From Candidatus Latescibacterota bacterium (GTDB taxonomy: Bacteria; Latescibacterota; UBA2968; GCA-2709665), in assembly GCA_021295655.1 (NCBI GenBank), contig JAGWBX010000001.1:1-64000 (forward strand): 64,000 nucleotides of DNA, read 5' to 3'. The stretch's first letter is position 1. Each line of letters opens with the position of its first letter. Positions 28,192-37,840 of the stretch are shown here, piece by piece. The notes under the pieces were generated by a model, which ran no database searches, had not been told where the DNA came from, and saw nothing but the letters and a program-made list of their open reading frames with translations. Both the position numbers and the translations under genes were made by a program.

Positions 28192-29487
28192 ATGGCCGTA
28201 CCCATATCGATTTCAAGGATTGCAGAGTGCGACGGACGTCACGTTCTTCTCCAGGGCTGGCTGCATAACAAGCGTTCCAGCGGCAGGCTGCGCTTTCTGC
28301 AATTGAGAGACGGGACCGGCGTGGTGCAGTGTGTTCTGTTCAAGGGGGACGTGTCGCCGGACCTGTTCGAACGCTCGGCGGGCATCACCCAGGAGTCGTC
28401 GCTGCGCGTGTGGGGGATTGTGCGCGAGGACAAGCGCTCGCCCCTCGGTTTCGAGGTCGGCGTTACCGATATCGAGGTGGTCCAGGCATCGGAACCGTAT
28501 CCCATTACACCAAAAGCGCACGGAACCGCATTCCTGATGGACCATCGCCATCTCTGGCTGCGTTCCTCCCGTCAGCACGCCATATTGCGGGTTCGAAGCG
28601 AAGTCATCCGGGCGTGCCGGAATTACTTCGACGAACGAGAGTTCGTGCTGACGGACTCGCCGATCTTTACGCCTTCCTCCTGCGAGGGAACGACAACGCT
28701 TTTCCAAACCGAATACTTCGACGACGAGGCGTATCTGACCCAGAGCGGGCAACTTTATCTGGAAGCAAGCGCCATGGCCTTCGGGAAGGTCTACTGCTTC
28801 GGGCCGACGTTCAGGGCCGAGAAATCGAAAACCCGGCGGCACCTCACGGAATTCTGGATGGTCGAGCCGGAAGTGGCGTACCTGGATCTGAACGGGGACA
28901 TGGATCTGGCGGAGGACTTTGTCAGCACCGTGGTACAGCAGGTTCTGAAAAGCCGGCGAAAGGAGTTGGAAGTGCTTCAGCGGGATCTCGAACCGCTCGA
29001 ACGCGTGAAGAAGCCATTTCCAAGAATCTCATATACGGAAGCGGTGGACATCCTGAATCGGAGCGGCGTATCACACAGATGGGGCGACGATTTCGGCGGC
29101 GACGAGGAAACCGTATTGGCGGAACATTTCGATCGTCCGGTCCTGGTGCACAGGTATCCGGCCTCCTGCAAAGCCTTTTATATGAAGGGAGACCCGGACG
29201 ACGGTCGGCTGGCGCTTTGCATGGACATGCTGGCGCCTGAGGGATACGGAGAGATCATCGGCGGTGGGCAACGTGAGGACGACCTGGAGGAATTGCGGCG
29301 GAAGATTGCCGAACACAGACTCGACGAGACCCCCTTTCAATGGTATTTGGACCTCAGGCGCTACGGATCGGTGCCTCATGCCGGCTTCGGCCTGGGCATC
29401 GAACGGACCGTAGCATGGATCTGCGGGTTGCGGCATGTAAGGGAGACCATTCCGTTTCCCCGGATGCTGCAACGGCTTTACCCATAA
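28192..29487 (+). CDS. asnS: asparaginyl-tRNA synthetase
   Basis: A 431-residue class IIb synthetase charging tRNA-Asn. An N-terminal OB-fold anticodon-binding domain ([20 protein letters not shown]) precedes the catalytic core: motif 2 [21 protein letters not shown] and motif 3 [17 protein letters not shown]. The Asn-type features are QLYLEA and the [10 protein letters not shown] ending. The ATG at 28192 has GAGAGG upstream. The open frame that continues upstream runs through repeat element sequence and is not coding. Confidence 0.94.
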   Translation: MAVPISISRIAECDGRHVLLQGWLHNKRSSGRLRFLQLRDGTGVVQCVLFKGDVSPDLFERSAGITQESSLRVWGIVREDKRSPLGFEVGVTDIEVVQASEPYPITPKAHGTAFLMDHRHLWLRSSRQHAILRVRSEVIRACRNYFDEREFVLTDSPIFTPSSCEGTTTLFQTEYFDDEAYLTQSGQLYLEASAMAFGKVYCFGPTFRAEKSKTRRHLTEFWMVEPEVAYLDLNGDMDLAEDFVSTVVQQVLKSRRKELEVLQRDLEPLERVKKPFPRISYTEAVDILNRSGVSHRWGDDFGGDEETVLAEHFDRPVLVHRYPASCKAFYMKGDPDDGRLALCMDMLAPEGYGEIIGGGQREDDLEELRRKIAEHRLDETPFQWYLDLRRYGSVPHAGFGLGIERTVAWICGLRHVRETIPFPRMLQRLYP

Positions 29488-29511
29488 ACAGTGAGTTCAG
29501 GGAGCCGTCAG

Positions 29512-31965
29512 ATGGCTGAAAGTGGATACGATTTTGAAGCGATCGAGTCAAAGTGGCGCACTCGCTGGGAGCAGACCGGTCTCTACAGGAGCGGCGTGAA
29601 GGCGGGCAGGCCCAAGCATTATGCGCTGACCATGTTGCCGTATACTTCGGGAGACCTGCACATCGGACACTGGTACGCGATGGCGCCTTCCGACGCACGC
29701 GCCAGGTGGATGCGGATGAAGGGATATAACGTCCTGTTTCCAATAGGATTTGACGCGTTTGGACTGCCGGCGGAGAATGCCGCCATCGAACGGGGAATTC
29801 ATCCGGCCAGATGGACGATGGACAACGTTGAGCGCATGCGGCGACACCTGAAGAGAATGGGCGCCATGTTCGACTGGGACCGGGAGATCGTAACGTGTGA
29901 ACCCGAGTACTATAAGTGGACCCAGTGGCTCTTCCTGCAGTTCTATCGCCACGGATTGGCCTATCGGAAAAAGGCACCGGTGGACTGGTGCCCGCGCTGC
30001 AATACGACGCTTGCCAGGGAGCAGGTTTGGGGTGACGACCGCCACTGCGAACGATGCGATACACCCGTTGTGAAGAAAGACCTGGATCAGTGGCTGTTCC
30101 GGATTACGAAATACGCGGATTCGCTGCTGGATTTTTCGGGCCTGGACTGGCCGGACCGGGTCGAAACGATGCAGACCAACTGGGTCGGCCGCAGCGACGG
30201 GGTGGAATTCGAAATGCGCGTGAAGAATACCGAGGAATCGTTTCGGGTTTTCACCACGCGCGCGGATACGATCTTCGGGGTTACGTTCGCGGTTCTGGCG
30301 CCGGAACATCATCTCGTCGACACGATTACAACGCGGTCACGGTCCGCCGAAGTCGCGTCGTACCGGGAAATGGCAGGCCGGCGGTCCGAAATCGACCGGT
30401 TGTCGCTGGATAAGGACAGGGACGGTGTTTTTACCGGAGCGTATGCGATCAATCCGATGAACGACGCCGAGGTGCCCATCTATATCGCCGATTATGTGCT
30501 GACGACGTACGGAACCGGCGCGATCATGGCCGTGCCCGGACACGACGAACGGGATTTCGGCTTCGCGAAACGGTACGGATTGGCCGTTCCAACGGTCATT
30601 GCGCCGCCGGATTGGGATGGCCACCCGCTGCGGCGTCCCTACGAGGGCAAAGGCACGCTGGTCAATTCCGGCCGGTTCAGCGGCATGCCGTCCGACAACG
30701 CGAAGAACGCGGTGGCCGAAGATCTTGAGGAACGGGGACTCGGTGAGCGGAAGGTCAACTATCGGCTGCACGACTGGCTGATTTCCCGACAGCGGTATTG
30801 GGGGTGTCCCATACCCATCATCTATTGCGCCGACTGCGGCGTGGTGCCTGTCCCGGAGTCAGACCTTCCTGTAAGACTGCCGGAGGATGCGGAGTTTCTG
30901 CCGACTGGCGAATCTCCGCTTAAACATCACGAAGGGTTTCTGCATGCGACCTGTCCGACGTGTCAGGGGGAGGCGCAGAGAGAAACCGATACGATGGACA
31001 CGTTCATGTGTTCTTCGTGGTATCAGTACCGGTACCTCAGCCCTGATTACGGCGCCGGGCCGTTCGATCCGGAAGAGGCGGCGTACTGGCTGCCGGTGGA
31101 TCAGTATACAGGCGGCATTGAGCACGCCACGATGCATCTGCTTTACACCCGTTTCTTTACCAGGGCGATGCGGGATATGAAGCTGATCGCCACCGACGAA
31201 GCCGAGCCCATGGTCCGGTTGTTCAACCAGGGGATCATTCTCGGCGAGGATTCAGAAAAAATGAGCAAGTCCCGGGGAAACGTGGTGAACCCGGACGACC
31301 TCATCGATGCGCACGGCGTCGACAGCGTCCGTGTGTATCTGATGTTCATCAGCCGCTGGGATCAGGGGGGGCCGTGGAACTCGGCGAGCATGGAGGGCGT
31401 TCCCCGGTTTTTGAATCGGGTGTGGTCGCTTGTCCTGGAGCCGGCGGGGTCGGCTGGCGAATCTCCGGGGACGGGGGAGACAGCAGAATTGCGCAGGACC
31501 ACCCACCAGGCGATCAAGAAGGTCTCCGAGGATCTGGAGTCATTCAACTTCAACACCGCCGTCGCCGCACTGATGACCTTTGTCAACCGCCTTGGCAAAG
31601 CGAAAACCGCTGCCGCCCTCAAAACGGATGCCTGGGAAGATGCCATCCGAACGCTGTGCCTCCTGCTGGCGCCCTTTGCACCGCATATATCGGAAGAGCT
31701 GTGGGAATGCATCGACGGGAACTACAGCGTCCACGAGCAGGCCTGGCCGGTGTGGGACGAGGAACTTGCCCGTCCGGCAACCATACAGATGCCGGTGCAG
31801 GTCAACGGCAAGGTCCGGGCCAGGTTTCAGGTGGAGGTGGATGCGGAGGGCGACGACGTCAGGAGGCTCGCACTGGAACAGCCGAATGTGAGAAACCACC
31901 TTGCAGGCAAAGTGCCCAAAAAGGTGATTGTGGTTCCCAATCGCCTCGTCAATATCGTGGCATAG
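29512..31965 (+). CDS. leuS: leucyl-tRNA synthetase
   Basis: An 817-residue class Ia synthetase. The HIGH-type motif is in YTSGDLHIGHWYAM (about residue 43) and KMSKSRGNVV near residue 583. The CP1 editing domain lies between them (TRADTIFGVTF, GTGAIMAVPGHDERD). The anticodon-binding and C-terminal domains (QVNGKVRARFQV) finish it. The ATG at 29512 has AGGGAG seven bases upstream. It follows asnS by 24 bases, probably co-transcribed, and is closed by a terminator. Confidence 0.96.
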   Translation: MAESGYDFEAIESKWRTRWEQTGLYRSGVKAGRPKHYALTMLPYTSGDLHIGHWYAMAPSDARARWMRMKGYNVLFPIGFDAFGLPAENAAIERGIHPARWTMDNVERMRRHLKRMGAMFDWDREIVTCEPEYYKWTQWLFLQFYRHGLAYRKKAPVDWCPRCNTTLAREQVWGDDRHCERCDTPVVKKDLDQWLFRITKYADSLLDFSGLDWPDRVETMQTNWVGRSDGVEFEMRVKNTEESFRVFTTRADTIFGVTFAVLAPEHHLVDTITTRSRSAEVASYREMAGRRSEIDRLSLDKDRDGVFTGAYAINPMNDAEVPIYIADYVLTTYGTGAIMAVPGHDERDFGFAKRYGLAVPTVIAPPDWDGHPLRRPYEGKGTLVNSGRFSGMPSDNAKNAVAEDLEERGLGERKVNYRLHDWLISRQRYWGCPIPIIYCADCGVVPVPESDLPVRLPEDAEFLPTGESPLKHHEGFLHATCPTCQGEAQRETDTMDTFMCSSWYQYRYLSPDYGAGPFDPEEAAYWLPVDQYTGGIEHATMHLLYTRFFTRAMRDMKLIATDEAEPMVRLFNQGIILGEDSEKMSKSRGNVVNPDDLIDAHGVDSVRVYLMFISRWDQGGPWNSASMEGVPRFLNRVWSLVLEPAGSAGESPGTGETAELRRTTHQAIKKVSEDLESFNFNTAVAALMTFVNRLGKAKTAAALKTDAWEDAIRTLCLLLAPFAPHISEELWECIDGNYSVHEQAWPVWDEELARPATIQMPVQVNGKVRARFQVEVDAEGDDVRRLALEQPNVRNHLAGKVPKKVIVVPNRLVNIVA

Positions 31966-31966
31966 T

Positions 31967-32005
31967 AAAAAACCCGGGATCGTTGAGTGATTCCGGGGTT
32001 TTTTT
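31967..32005 (+). terminator. intrinsic terminator after leuS
   Basis: AACCCGGGATC and GATTCCGGGGTT pair around a GTTGAGT loop (one bulge, one wobble) and are followed by a T7 tract. It begins a few bases after the leuS stop. Confidence 0.8.
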
Positions 32006-32092
32006 CGGCTGCGTGGACGTGAAAAACGCAACGGGCGGGGTAGGGGGGAGGACACTGCCCGGGCCACGATAAACCGGCTTGCGAACCTCCCC

Positions 32093-32283
32093 AGCAGCCC
32101 GTTGAAAAAGCCCATCCGGGCTGCCTGCCTGTGCGGTGCACGCAGACAGGCGTCCGGTCCTTGTGGCCGAAATACTGCGTTGCGCTCCCTCCCCGAATCC
32201 CCCGATTCGACGCGGTCGCGCGCCTTGTCTTCGACCACAATGATTCGGCCTCGCCTGCTGAGCGATTTTTTCAACGGACTGCT
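32093..32283. mobile_element. MITE-like miniature element, complete copy 2
   Basis: A 191-bp element with terminal inverted repeats: left AGCAGCCCGTTGAAAAAGCC and right (minus strand) AGCAGTCCGTTGAAAAAATC, identical at 17 of 20 positions. An internal hairpin core GCCTGCCTGTG...CAGACAGGC is shared with copies 1 and 3. No transposase is encoded. The right end abuts the gcvT stop codon: the TAG is formed by a T from the gene side and the first AG of the element. No clear target-site duplication is visible. Confidence 0.75.
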
Positions 32284-33391
32284 AGCTGCCCGGGCGACGG
32301 TAATACGGCCTGCGGACCACCCTTGCCCGAAGCCGCCGGTTCCGGACGAAAACAAGCAGTTCCTGGCCCCGCCGGGCGAGCTTCGGGTCCACAAAGCCCA
32401 TGGCGATGTTTTCGCCGGTCCAAGGTGAAACCGATCCACTGGTGATCACACCCGCGGTGCTGCCGTCCGAACGCTGAATCCCGTAACCCTGGCGAGGAAT
32501 GCCCTTGTCAATCATCTCCAGCATCACCAGCCTCTTGCTGACGCCGCCCGCCAACTGCTCCCGGATCGCTTCCGAACCGATATAGGACCCGGTTTTCGCC
32601 ACGGCGAAACCGAGATTGGCCTCCAGAGGGGACGTATTCTCGTCGAGTTCGTGCCCGTAGAGGGCCAGCGAAGCCTCCAGCCGGAGGGTGTCGCGGGCTC
32701 CGAGACCGGCGGGTACCGCCCCGGCGCCTTTGCCCGCCTCGAGAAGCGCGCGCCACAGCGATTCCACCTCGTTCGACGCCACGAAAATTTCAAATCCGTT
32801 TTCCCCGGTATAACCCGAAGCGGCAAGCATTACCGGCAGTCCGGCAACATTGAACGGACGTACATCGTGGAAACGAAGGGCCGCCACGTCGTCCGACGTC
32901 AACATCGAAAGGATTTCACCCGCAAGGGGACCCTGGAAGGCAAGGAGGGCCCGGTCGCCAATTCGGTTCTCCAGCCGGACGCCCGTCCGTCCGGTCCCCG
33001 TGGATAAAATGTGCGCCCAGTCTTTTTCCGCGTTCGAGGCGTTGACAACGAGTGTGTATGCATCCGGACCCGTCCTGTAGACCATCATGTCGTCAATCGT
33101 ACCGCCGCGTTCGTTCAGAAGAAAGGAATAATGGCATCTGCCGACATCCAGTTTCCGGATGTCATTGGCAGCCAGATGCTGCAGAAAATCCCTCGCGTCG
33201 GTCCCTGAGACATGGATCTGCCCCATGTGGCTGACATCGAACAGTCCTGCCACCGTTCGCACCGCACGATGCTCCTCGATGATGCCGGTATACTGAACCG
33301 GCATTTCCCAGCCGCCGAATTCGACCATTTTGCCGTTCAGCTGGACGTGCTGCCGGTAGAGTGGGGTGCGTTTCAGGGTTGCGTTGTCCAC
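32282..33391 (-). CDS. gcvT: aminomethyltransferase (glycine cleavage T protein)
   Basis: A 369-residue tetrahydrofolate-dependent protein that releases ammonia and passes the methylene group to folate in glycine cleavage. The family start TPLYRQHVQLNGKMVEFGGWEMPVQY, FDVSHMGQIHVSG, the central FQGPLAGEI and GYTGENGFEIF are diagnostic. The GTG at 33391 follows AAGGA; the frame extends 14 codons upstream without family residues. No gcvH or gcvP lies nearby. The stop codon spans the junction with the MITE-like element. It could alternatively serve N-methyl amino acid demethylation together with the FAD oxidoreductase at 56 kb. Confidence 0.92.
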   Translation of the reverse strand: MDNATLKRTPLYRQHVQLNGKMVEFGGWEMPVQYTGIIEEHRAVRTVAGLFDVSHMGQIHVSGTDARDFLQHLAANDIRKLDVGRCHYSFLLNERGGTIDDMMVYRTGPDAYTLVVNASNAEKDWAHILSTGTGRTGVRLENRIGDRALLAFQGPLAGEILSMLTSDDVAALRFHDVRPFNVAGLPVMLAASGYTGENGFEIFVASNEVESLWRALLEAGKGAGAVPAGLGARDTLRLEASLALYGHELDENTSPLEANLGFAVAKTGSYIGSEAIREQLAGGVSKRLVMLEMIDKGIPRQGYGIQRSDGSTAGVITSGSVSPWTGENIAMGFVDPKLARRGQELLVFVRNRRLRARVVRRPYYRRPGS

Positions 33392-33434
33392 GTGTGTTTC
33401 CTTCCGCAAAGCGATTCCGGTCCGTGAATCCACC

Positions 33435-33463
33435 TTGAATTCAGGAATGAATTTTCTTATAAT
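33435..33463 (+). promoter_or_regulatory. strong promoter of the HTH/coiled-coil gene
   Basis: TTGAAT (33435-33440), a 17-base spacer and a perfect TATAAT (33458-33463), 41 bases before the start codon. It is divergent from gcvT. Confidence 0.6.
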
Positions 33464-33473
33464 AATTCAGGAA
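33438..33473 (+). promoter_or_regulatory. repeated operator-like sites overlapping the promoter
   Basis: AATTCAGGAA occurs exactly at 33438-33447 and again at 33464-33473, flanking the spacer and -10 box with a 26-base period. The placement suits binding by a helix-turn-helix protein, plausibly the product of the adjacent gene. Confidence 0.45.
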
Positions 33474-33503
33474 AATAAATAGAATAATCAAGAGACGGAG
33501 GTA

Positions 33504-34157
33504 ATGATGTCCGACGCCCGAATCGACCAGTCAGAGCACCTGTCCATCGAACAAGCCGCAATTTTACTGAGAGTAACCACGAAAACGGTCCGAAACTATA
33601 TAGATCGGGAATATCTGAAGGCCCGGAAGTGGAATGGAGCATGGAGAATTCCAAAGGGAAATATATTGGAAATTTATAGGAAAAAATATGGAAAAACATT
33701 GGAGCCGGAACGACTGGAAGGACTCCGGAACGAGTCCCTCGTTCAGCTGGATCGGGACGACTACGACCTGTTGCAGCGGCGAGTCGGCAAACTGGATGCC
33801 GTCGAGCGGACACTGGCGGAACGGACGGCCGAGGTCAAGGCGATGAATGAACGTCAGGCCCAGCTCGAAGCGTCGTCCGCATCCGGTTGGACCGAAGCAC
33901 GAAAATACAAGGATGACGTTGAGGATATGCGCGAAAGCCTTCGCACGGCGGAAAAAGCCCGAGAGGAGGCGGCTTTATTGGCGCATTGGCTCAGAAAAGA
34001 ACTGAACCGGCTGGGAGAAGAACTGCATTCCCTCAAAGAAAAAAACAAAGTGCTGGAAAACAGTTGTGAGGTATTTAAAGAGGACCTGGCGGGCAAAAAC
34101 CGGGAAATTGGACGCCTGAAAACCGAATTGTCCACGCTACAGAACAAATGCGATTAA
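33504..34157 (+). CDS. excisionase-type HTH protein with long coiled coil
   Basis: A 217-residue protein. Residues about 12-60 form a MerR/excisionase-like helix-turn-helix (LSIEQAAILLRVTTKTVRNYIDREYLKARKWNGAWRI, read here in two parts). The rest, about 90-215, is a heptad-rich coiled coil full of Glu, Lys and Leu. The coiled coil would give a long dimer, unlike phage excisionases. Two ATGs (33504, 33507) follow GGAGG; the second has better spacing. No integrase is nearby, so a stand-alone regulator or nucleoid-type DNA binder is more likely than a phage function. Confidence 0.75.
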   Translation: MMSDARIDQSEHLSIEQAAILLRVTTKTVRNYIDREYLKARKWNGAWRIPKGNILEIYRKKYGKTLEPERLEGLRNESLVQLDRDDYDLLQRRVGKLDAVERTLAERTAEVKAMNERQAQLEASSASGWTEARKYKDDVEDMRESLRTAEKAREEAALLAHWLRKELNRLGEELHSLKEKNKVLENSCEVFKEDLAGKNREIGRLKTELSTLQNKCD

Positions 34158-34180
34158 AATAAGCCCTTCCGATAGAATAA

Positions 34181-34254
34181 CGCCGGAAAACGGCAAACAG
34201 TGTCATTTTGAGAACCGCAAGTTTACATAATATATCTTATACCGGTTTTCGGCG
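34181..34254. terminator. possible bidirectional terminator (inverted repeat)
   Basis: CGCCGGAAAACGG (34181-34193) and CCGGTTTTCGGCG (34242-34254) are near-complementary arms across 48 bases of AT-rich sequence. They lie between two converging genes. The long loop makes this only a candidate. Confidence 0.3.
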
Positions 34255-34297
34255 GGTTTGATCGGATATGGAAACCTGAAACTTTTGCAAATGATTT

Positions 34298-37200
34298 TCA
34301 GGTCGAGAGATCGAGCACGGCGATCCCCCGCTCGGTTCCACACACGAATCCGTCTTCCACTGCGGTGAGCGACGTGACGTTCACGGGCATTTCCAGAAAG
34401 CCCCGGCAGCGTCCCTCAACGTCGTACGTCCGGATTTCCCGCCGGTTGGCCGCGGCGCCGATCACGCCGCGGGACTCTGCGAGTGCGTGGATCCATTCCG
34501 CGTCGTGGCGCTGCCAGTTCAGATTGCCGTCAAAGTCCAACCCGTAGAGCGCTCCGAATTCACACGCCGCGATCAGCACATCGTCCCGGACAACGAGCCC
34601 CGTGATTTCTCCCACCAGATTGATATGCCACAACTCGGCGCCGTCCTGGGGTTTTACGGCGTAGATCCAACCGTCTTCGGTGCCGTATACGATCTCCTGA
34701 ACGCCGTCGCCGTCCAGGTCGCACAGCACCATATGTTTGAGACCGATGCCGCGCCTGGGCGTTGTGGCGTTGCCGTGCGATCCCACCTGCTCGAAGGTGG
34801 ACCAGCGAAAGGATCCGTCGAAATTGTGTACCGTGAGCGGTGTGTAGTATTCCGTGCCCACCAGGACCTCGGCCCTGCCGTCGCCGTCCACGTCGGCCGC
34901 CTTCAGCGCGGTGATGGCGTGATATCGAAACCATTCGGCCCATTCGGGGCTTCCGTTGTTCGCAAACGCGTTGACAAACCATCCTTCTGTCCCGGCAAGC
35001 ACGCTCACGTCGCCGTTTCCCTTCAGATCCGCAACCGCGATGCCGGAAACCCGCTCGCCGCGACTCGACATGTTCCGCAAACCGCGCCGCCACCGTTCGG
35101 TACCCGAGTCTCCATCGAGAACGATCAGTTGCGAGTCCTCGGTACCTACCATTGCTTCCAGATTTCCATCACCGTCGATATCTGAAAAAAGCACACAACC
35201 GGCGCCGCCTTCCGCGTCAATCGGCACGGTCCAGGCCGTCTCACCGGTCGCCTCGGACAGGCACGAGACCTCACCCCCGCGGGCAAGAAGCAATCGGCTG
35301 TCGGCTGACACGGAGACATCCCGAATGCGGCCGGGGAATTCACGGCGCCATCGTTCCGTCAGGCCACCGGAAACCGGCGGGGTATGTGGTGCAGGCGTCG
35401 CCGGCGGGGCTACCCGCGCGGACCGGACTCCCATGGCAAGCTCCTGTCGCTCCACCACGTGTTCCGACCTGTGGACCTCTCGTCCCTCCAGGCGTTCGAC
35501 ACCATTTAAGACCACCCCATCGTCCCGGGCCAGGCACGCGAACATGCGCCCGGAAATCCGGAGTCCATCCAGTTCCAGGTTTCCGGCGCCCAACAGCGTG
35601 ACTTCGTCTCCATCCGTGACCTTTACCGCGTCGGCGCCGATTCGCTCGATGCGAATATCGGGGTCCGGGGTGAGCAGATTCAAAAAGGTAAAGGACGTTC
35701 CCGCGTCGAGGGTACACCCCGTTCGCTGGTGCAGTACGGAAATCGTCCCATCCGAATACGGATAGCTGCCCCATCGACTCTTGACGTGCGGATCCGGTAC
35801 GACCTCCTGCGCGGAACCGTCCGCGTTACGGATCTGAAACCCTTCTCCCTCCTGGCGGATGCGGACCCCTTCGGCTTCGAGTGCCGTATCCCCCACCGTT
35901 CGCCACAGACACTGCAGACGATACTCCCCCGCTTCAACGCAGCGCAGCCGGTCCATGACCACCATGTATCGACCCTTGCGCCAGAAAATGTCCCGCTGCC
36001 AGTCCACGCCGTTGTATCCCCCGGCTTCGGAACGCACCATTGCGAGTTCAACGCCGTCGTTACTGATACACAAGGATGCCAGAGGGGGAATGACCACGCC
36101 GTCACCGGGCGATTCGAGAACCCCCACGCCGTCGCGCATTACCGTAACGGAACTGTGAAACCTGGGCGCCGCCCGGATATAATCTCCGTCCGCCAGCCAG
36201 GCCCTGTTGTTCCAGGTCAGCCGGATGATCGCGTTGGTATCCTCGTGTCCGTGGCAGGTCGTGCCGAGGCCTTCCAGCATCAGGTACTCGCCCCCAGGAT
36301 CGAAATTACGGCGCAGCGACAATTTGTCGAAATACCGTCTGCCGGGGTCCGGATGATGCGCAGGCGGCGTATATCGACGCACCCAGGACAACACGGCATC
36401 GGGCATATCCATCACGCAGATTCCCAGCAGGTCGCGGGGCGCTTCGGGCTCGCACCCTTCGATGCCGAAGCCGTCACCCACGTAATCTATCGCCGAATAG
36501 AGACCGTGCAGCGCCCGGTCCGGCGAAGGCCGTTTCCCCGCGCCAAGCCAGTTCAGGGACCAGAGGTGCCCGGGGTCCGGATGATGCCACAATGAAACCA
36601 TCAGCGGCCAGAGGCGCGCTTCCCATCCGTCCCGGGAAAATCGAGAATATCCGGAGGTATCGCCATAGCCGCATTCGCTGCGCATGTTGTCGGTTGTAAC
36701 AACCGCCAGTTTGCACAGGTCCGCCACGTGGCCCCCGGTGATGTAACGGTTGTCGCCTCTGTACAGAGAATAATTGAGGGTTTCCTGGGGTACGTGCCAG
36801 ACGTACCCCACTCCCCCATCGTCATCCGGCTTGTAACAGTCCATCTGACCTTCGAATATGCGCCTTGCGATTTCATTCGCCCGCCGAAATTCACCTATAC
36901 CGTGCCGCCTGGTCAGGTAGTCACCGCCCACCGCCAGGTTCAACCCGATGTAGGTCGTGTGGTTCTGCCGGATTTCACCTGGAGGATTCACTTCCTCCGA
37001 GACGTACGAGAGTTCCATGAGATGTCTCAACAACTCGCCGAACATCGTGACGGCCCCCAGGCGGTCGTCCGGCGTGAACAGGGGGTTGTCTTCCACGAGG
37101 TCCCACAAATGGATGTAGAGGTGCAGGTTGAAGAAACAGTGGTACGCCTCCGGATGGGCGCGGCATTCCGCGTGCCACGGTTCTATCGATCCCTTCAGGA

Positions 37201-37840
37201 TTTCAACCGCCGCTCGGGCCCAGACCGGGTGATCGGTGAGATAATGATTCCAGAGATAGGACAGCAGCCTGCCGCCCCGGAACGGAGAGGCCGACCACCC
37301 CGTTCCCCAGATTCTCAGATCGTCCTGAACCATCCGGTTGATCTCCGAGGCATCCGGCGGGCGCGGCAGTTCGTGGCCTGAAGTCGCGGCGTGTACGCGA
37401 TCCAGACTGCCTTTGCCGGCAGCGACGATATCCCCGAGAACCCCAATGGCCGCCGGCAGTCCCTCGTCGGAGCTCGCGCCCGCGACAATGCAATTGCGGC
37501 CATGCCCGAACGGATCTGAAATCGATTTGACCAGATAGGCGTCTGCACCTGGGAAGAAGGTATCCACAAAACAACACCGGGCGGTATATAGTCGCTGGAT
37601 CGCCCGGTTATTTACCAGATTTCCGCAGGCAATGACGTGTTTTTCACGGAACATCGCCGGTTGGAAACATCGCTGCGGGATCGTTTCCGGCGGTCGTCCC
37701 ACCTTCCCCACCGCGTCGCGAACCCTGGCGACGGCGGAATGCCGCACCATATCGTCCGGGACCACCAGCAGGATGTCGTCGGCCAGGTCGGTCGGGTGAA
37801 ATTCGCGTGAACGGGTTAATTTCAATTCCGGATCCGTCAT
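34298..37840 (-). CDS. heparinase II/III-like protein with C-terminal beta-propeller
   Basis: An 1,180-residue protein of unusual build. The first 200 residues (PTDLADDILLVVPDDM onward) look like a separate alpha/beta domain. The middle (about 230-800) resembles a polysaccharide-lyase alpha/alpha toroid plus the heparinase II/III beta-sandwich, with LEGLGTTCHGHEDTNAIIRL near residue 520. From about 820 a VCBS/PQQ-like propeller has repeated DxDGDGxxE calcium-type motifs (DIDGDGNLEAMVGTED, DVDGDGRAEVLVGTE, DLDGDGVQEIVYGTED). No signal peptide is visible, which is odd for an enzyme that should act on extracellular glycans. The ATG at 37840 overlaps the stop of the upstream TPR gene as ATGA. Confidence 0.75.
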   Translation of the reverse strand: MTDPELKLTRSREFHPTDLADDILLVVPDDMVRHSAVARVRDAVGKVGRPPETIPQRCFQPAMFREKHVIACGNLVNNRAIQRLYTARCCFVDTFFPGADAYLVKSISDPFGHGRNCIVAGASSDEGLPAAIGVLGDIVAAGKGSLDRVHAATSGHELPRPPDASEINRMVQDDLRIWGTGWSASPFRGGRLLSYLWNHYLTDHPVWARAAVEILKGSIEPWHAECRAHPEAYHCFFNLHLYIHLWDLVEDNPLFTPDDRLGAVTMFGELLRHLMELSYVSEEVNPPGEIRQNHTTYIGLNLAVGGDYLTRRHGIGEFRRANEIARRIFEGQMDCYKPDDDGGVGYVWHVPQETLNYSLYRGDNRYITGGHVADLCKLAVVTTDNMRSECGYGDTSGYSRFSRDGWEARLWPLMVSLWHHPDPGHLWSLNWLGAGKRPSPDRALHGLYSAIDYVGDGFGIEGCEPEAPRDLLGICVMDMPDAVLSWVRRYTPPAHHPDPGRRYFDKLSLRRNFDPGGEYLMLEGLGTTCHGHEDTNAIIRLTWNNRAWLADGDYIRAAPRFHSSVTVMRDGVGVLESPGDGVVIPPLASLCISNDGVELAMVRSEAGGYNGVDWQRDIFWRKGRYMVVMDRLRCVEAGEYRLQCLWRTVGDTALEAEGVRIRQEGEGFQIRNADGSAQEVVPDPHVKSRWGSYPYSDGTISVLHQRTGCTLDAGTSFTFLNLLTPDPDIRIERIGADAVKVTDGDEVTLLGAGNLELDGLRISGRMFACLARDDGVVLNGVERLEGREVHRSEHVVERQELAMGVRSARVAPPATPAPHTPPVSGGLTERWRREFPGRIRDVSVSADSRLLLARGGEVSCLSEATGETAWTVPIDAEGGAGCVLFSDIDGDGNLEAMVGTEDSQLIVLDGDSGTERWRRGLRNMSSRGERVSGIAVADLKGNGDVSVLAGTEGWFVNAFANNGSPEWAEWFRYHAITALKAADVDGDGRAEVLVGTEYYTPLTVHNFDGSFRWSTFEQVGSHGNATTPRRGIGLKHMVLCDLDGDGVQEIVYGTEDGWIYAVKPQDGAELWHINLVGEITGLVVRDDVLIAACEFGALYGLDFDGNLNWQRHDAEWIHALAESRGVIGAAANRREIRTYDVEGRCRGFLEMPVNVTSLTAVEDGFVCGTERGIAVLDLST

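Noticed and set aside
32131-32445. Small frames inside the MITE-like element (MRCTQTG... type)
   Set aside because: Similar peptides appear at all three element copies because the DNA is repeated; no ribosome sites or conserved product.
33504-34157. HTH gene as a prophage excisionase
   Set aside because: No integrase, attachment site or phage gene nearby, and the long coiled coil is not an excisionase feature.
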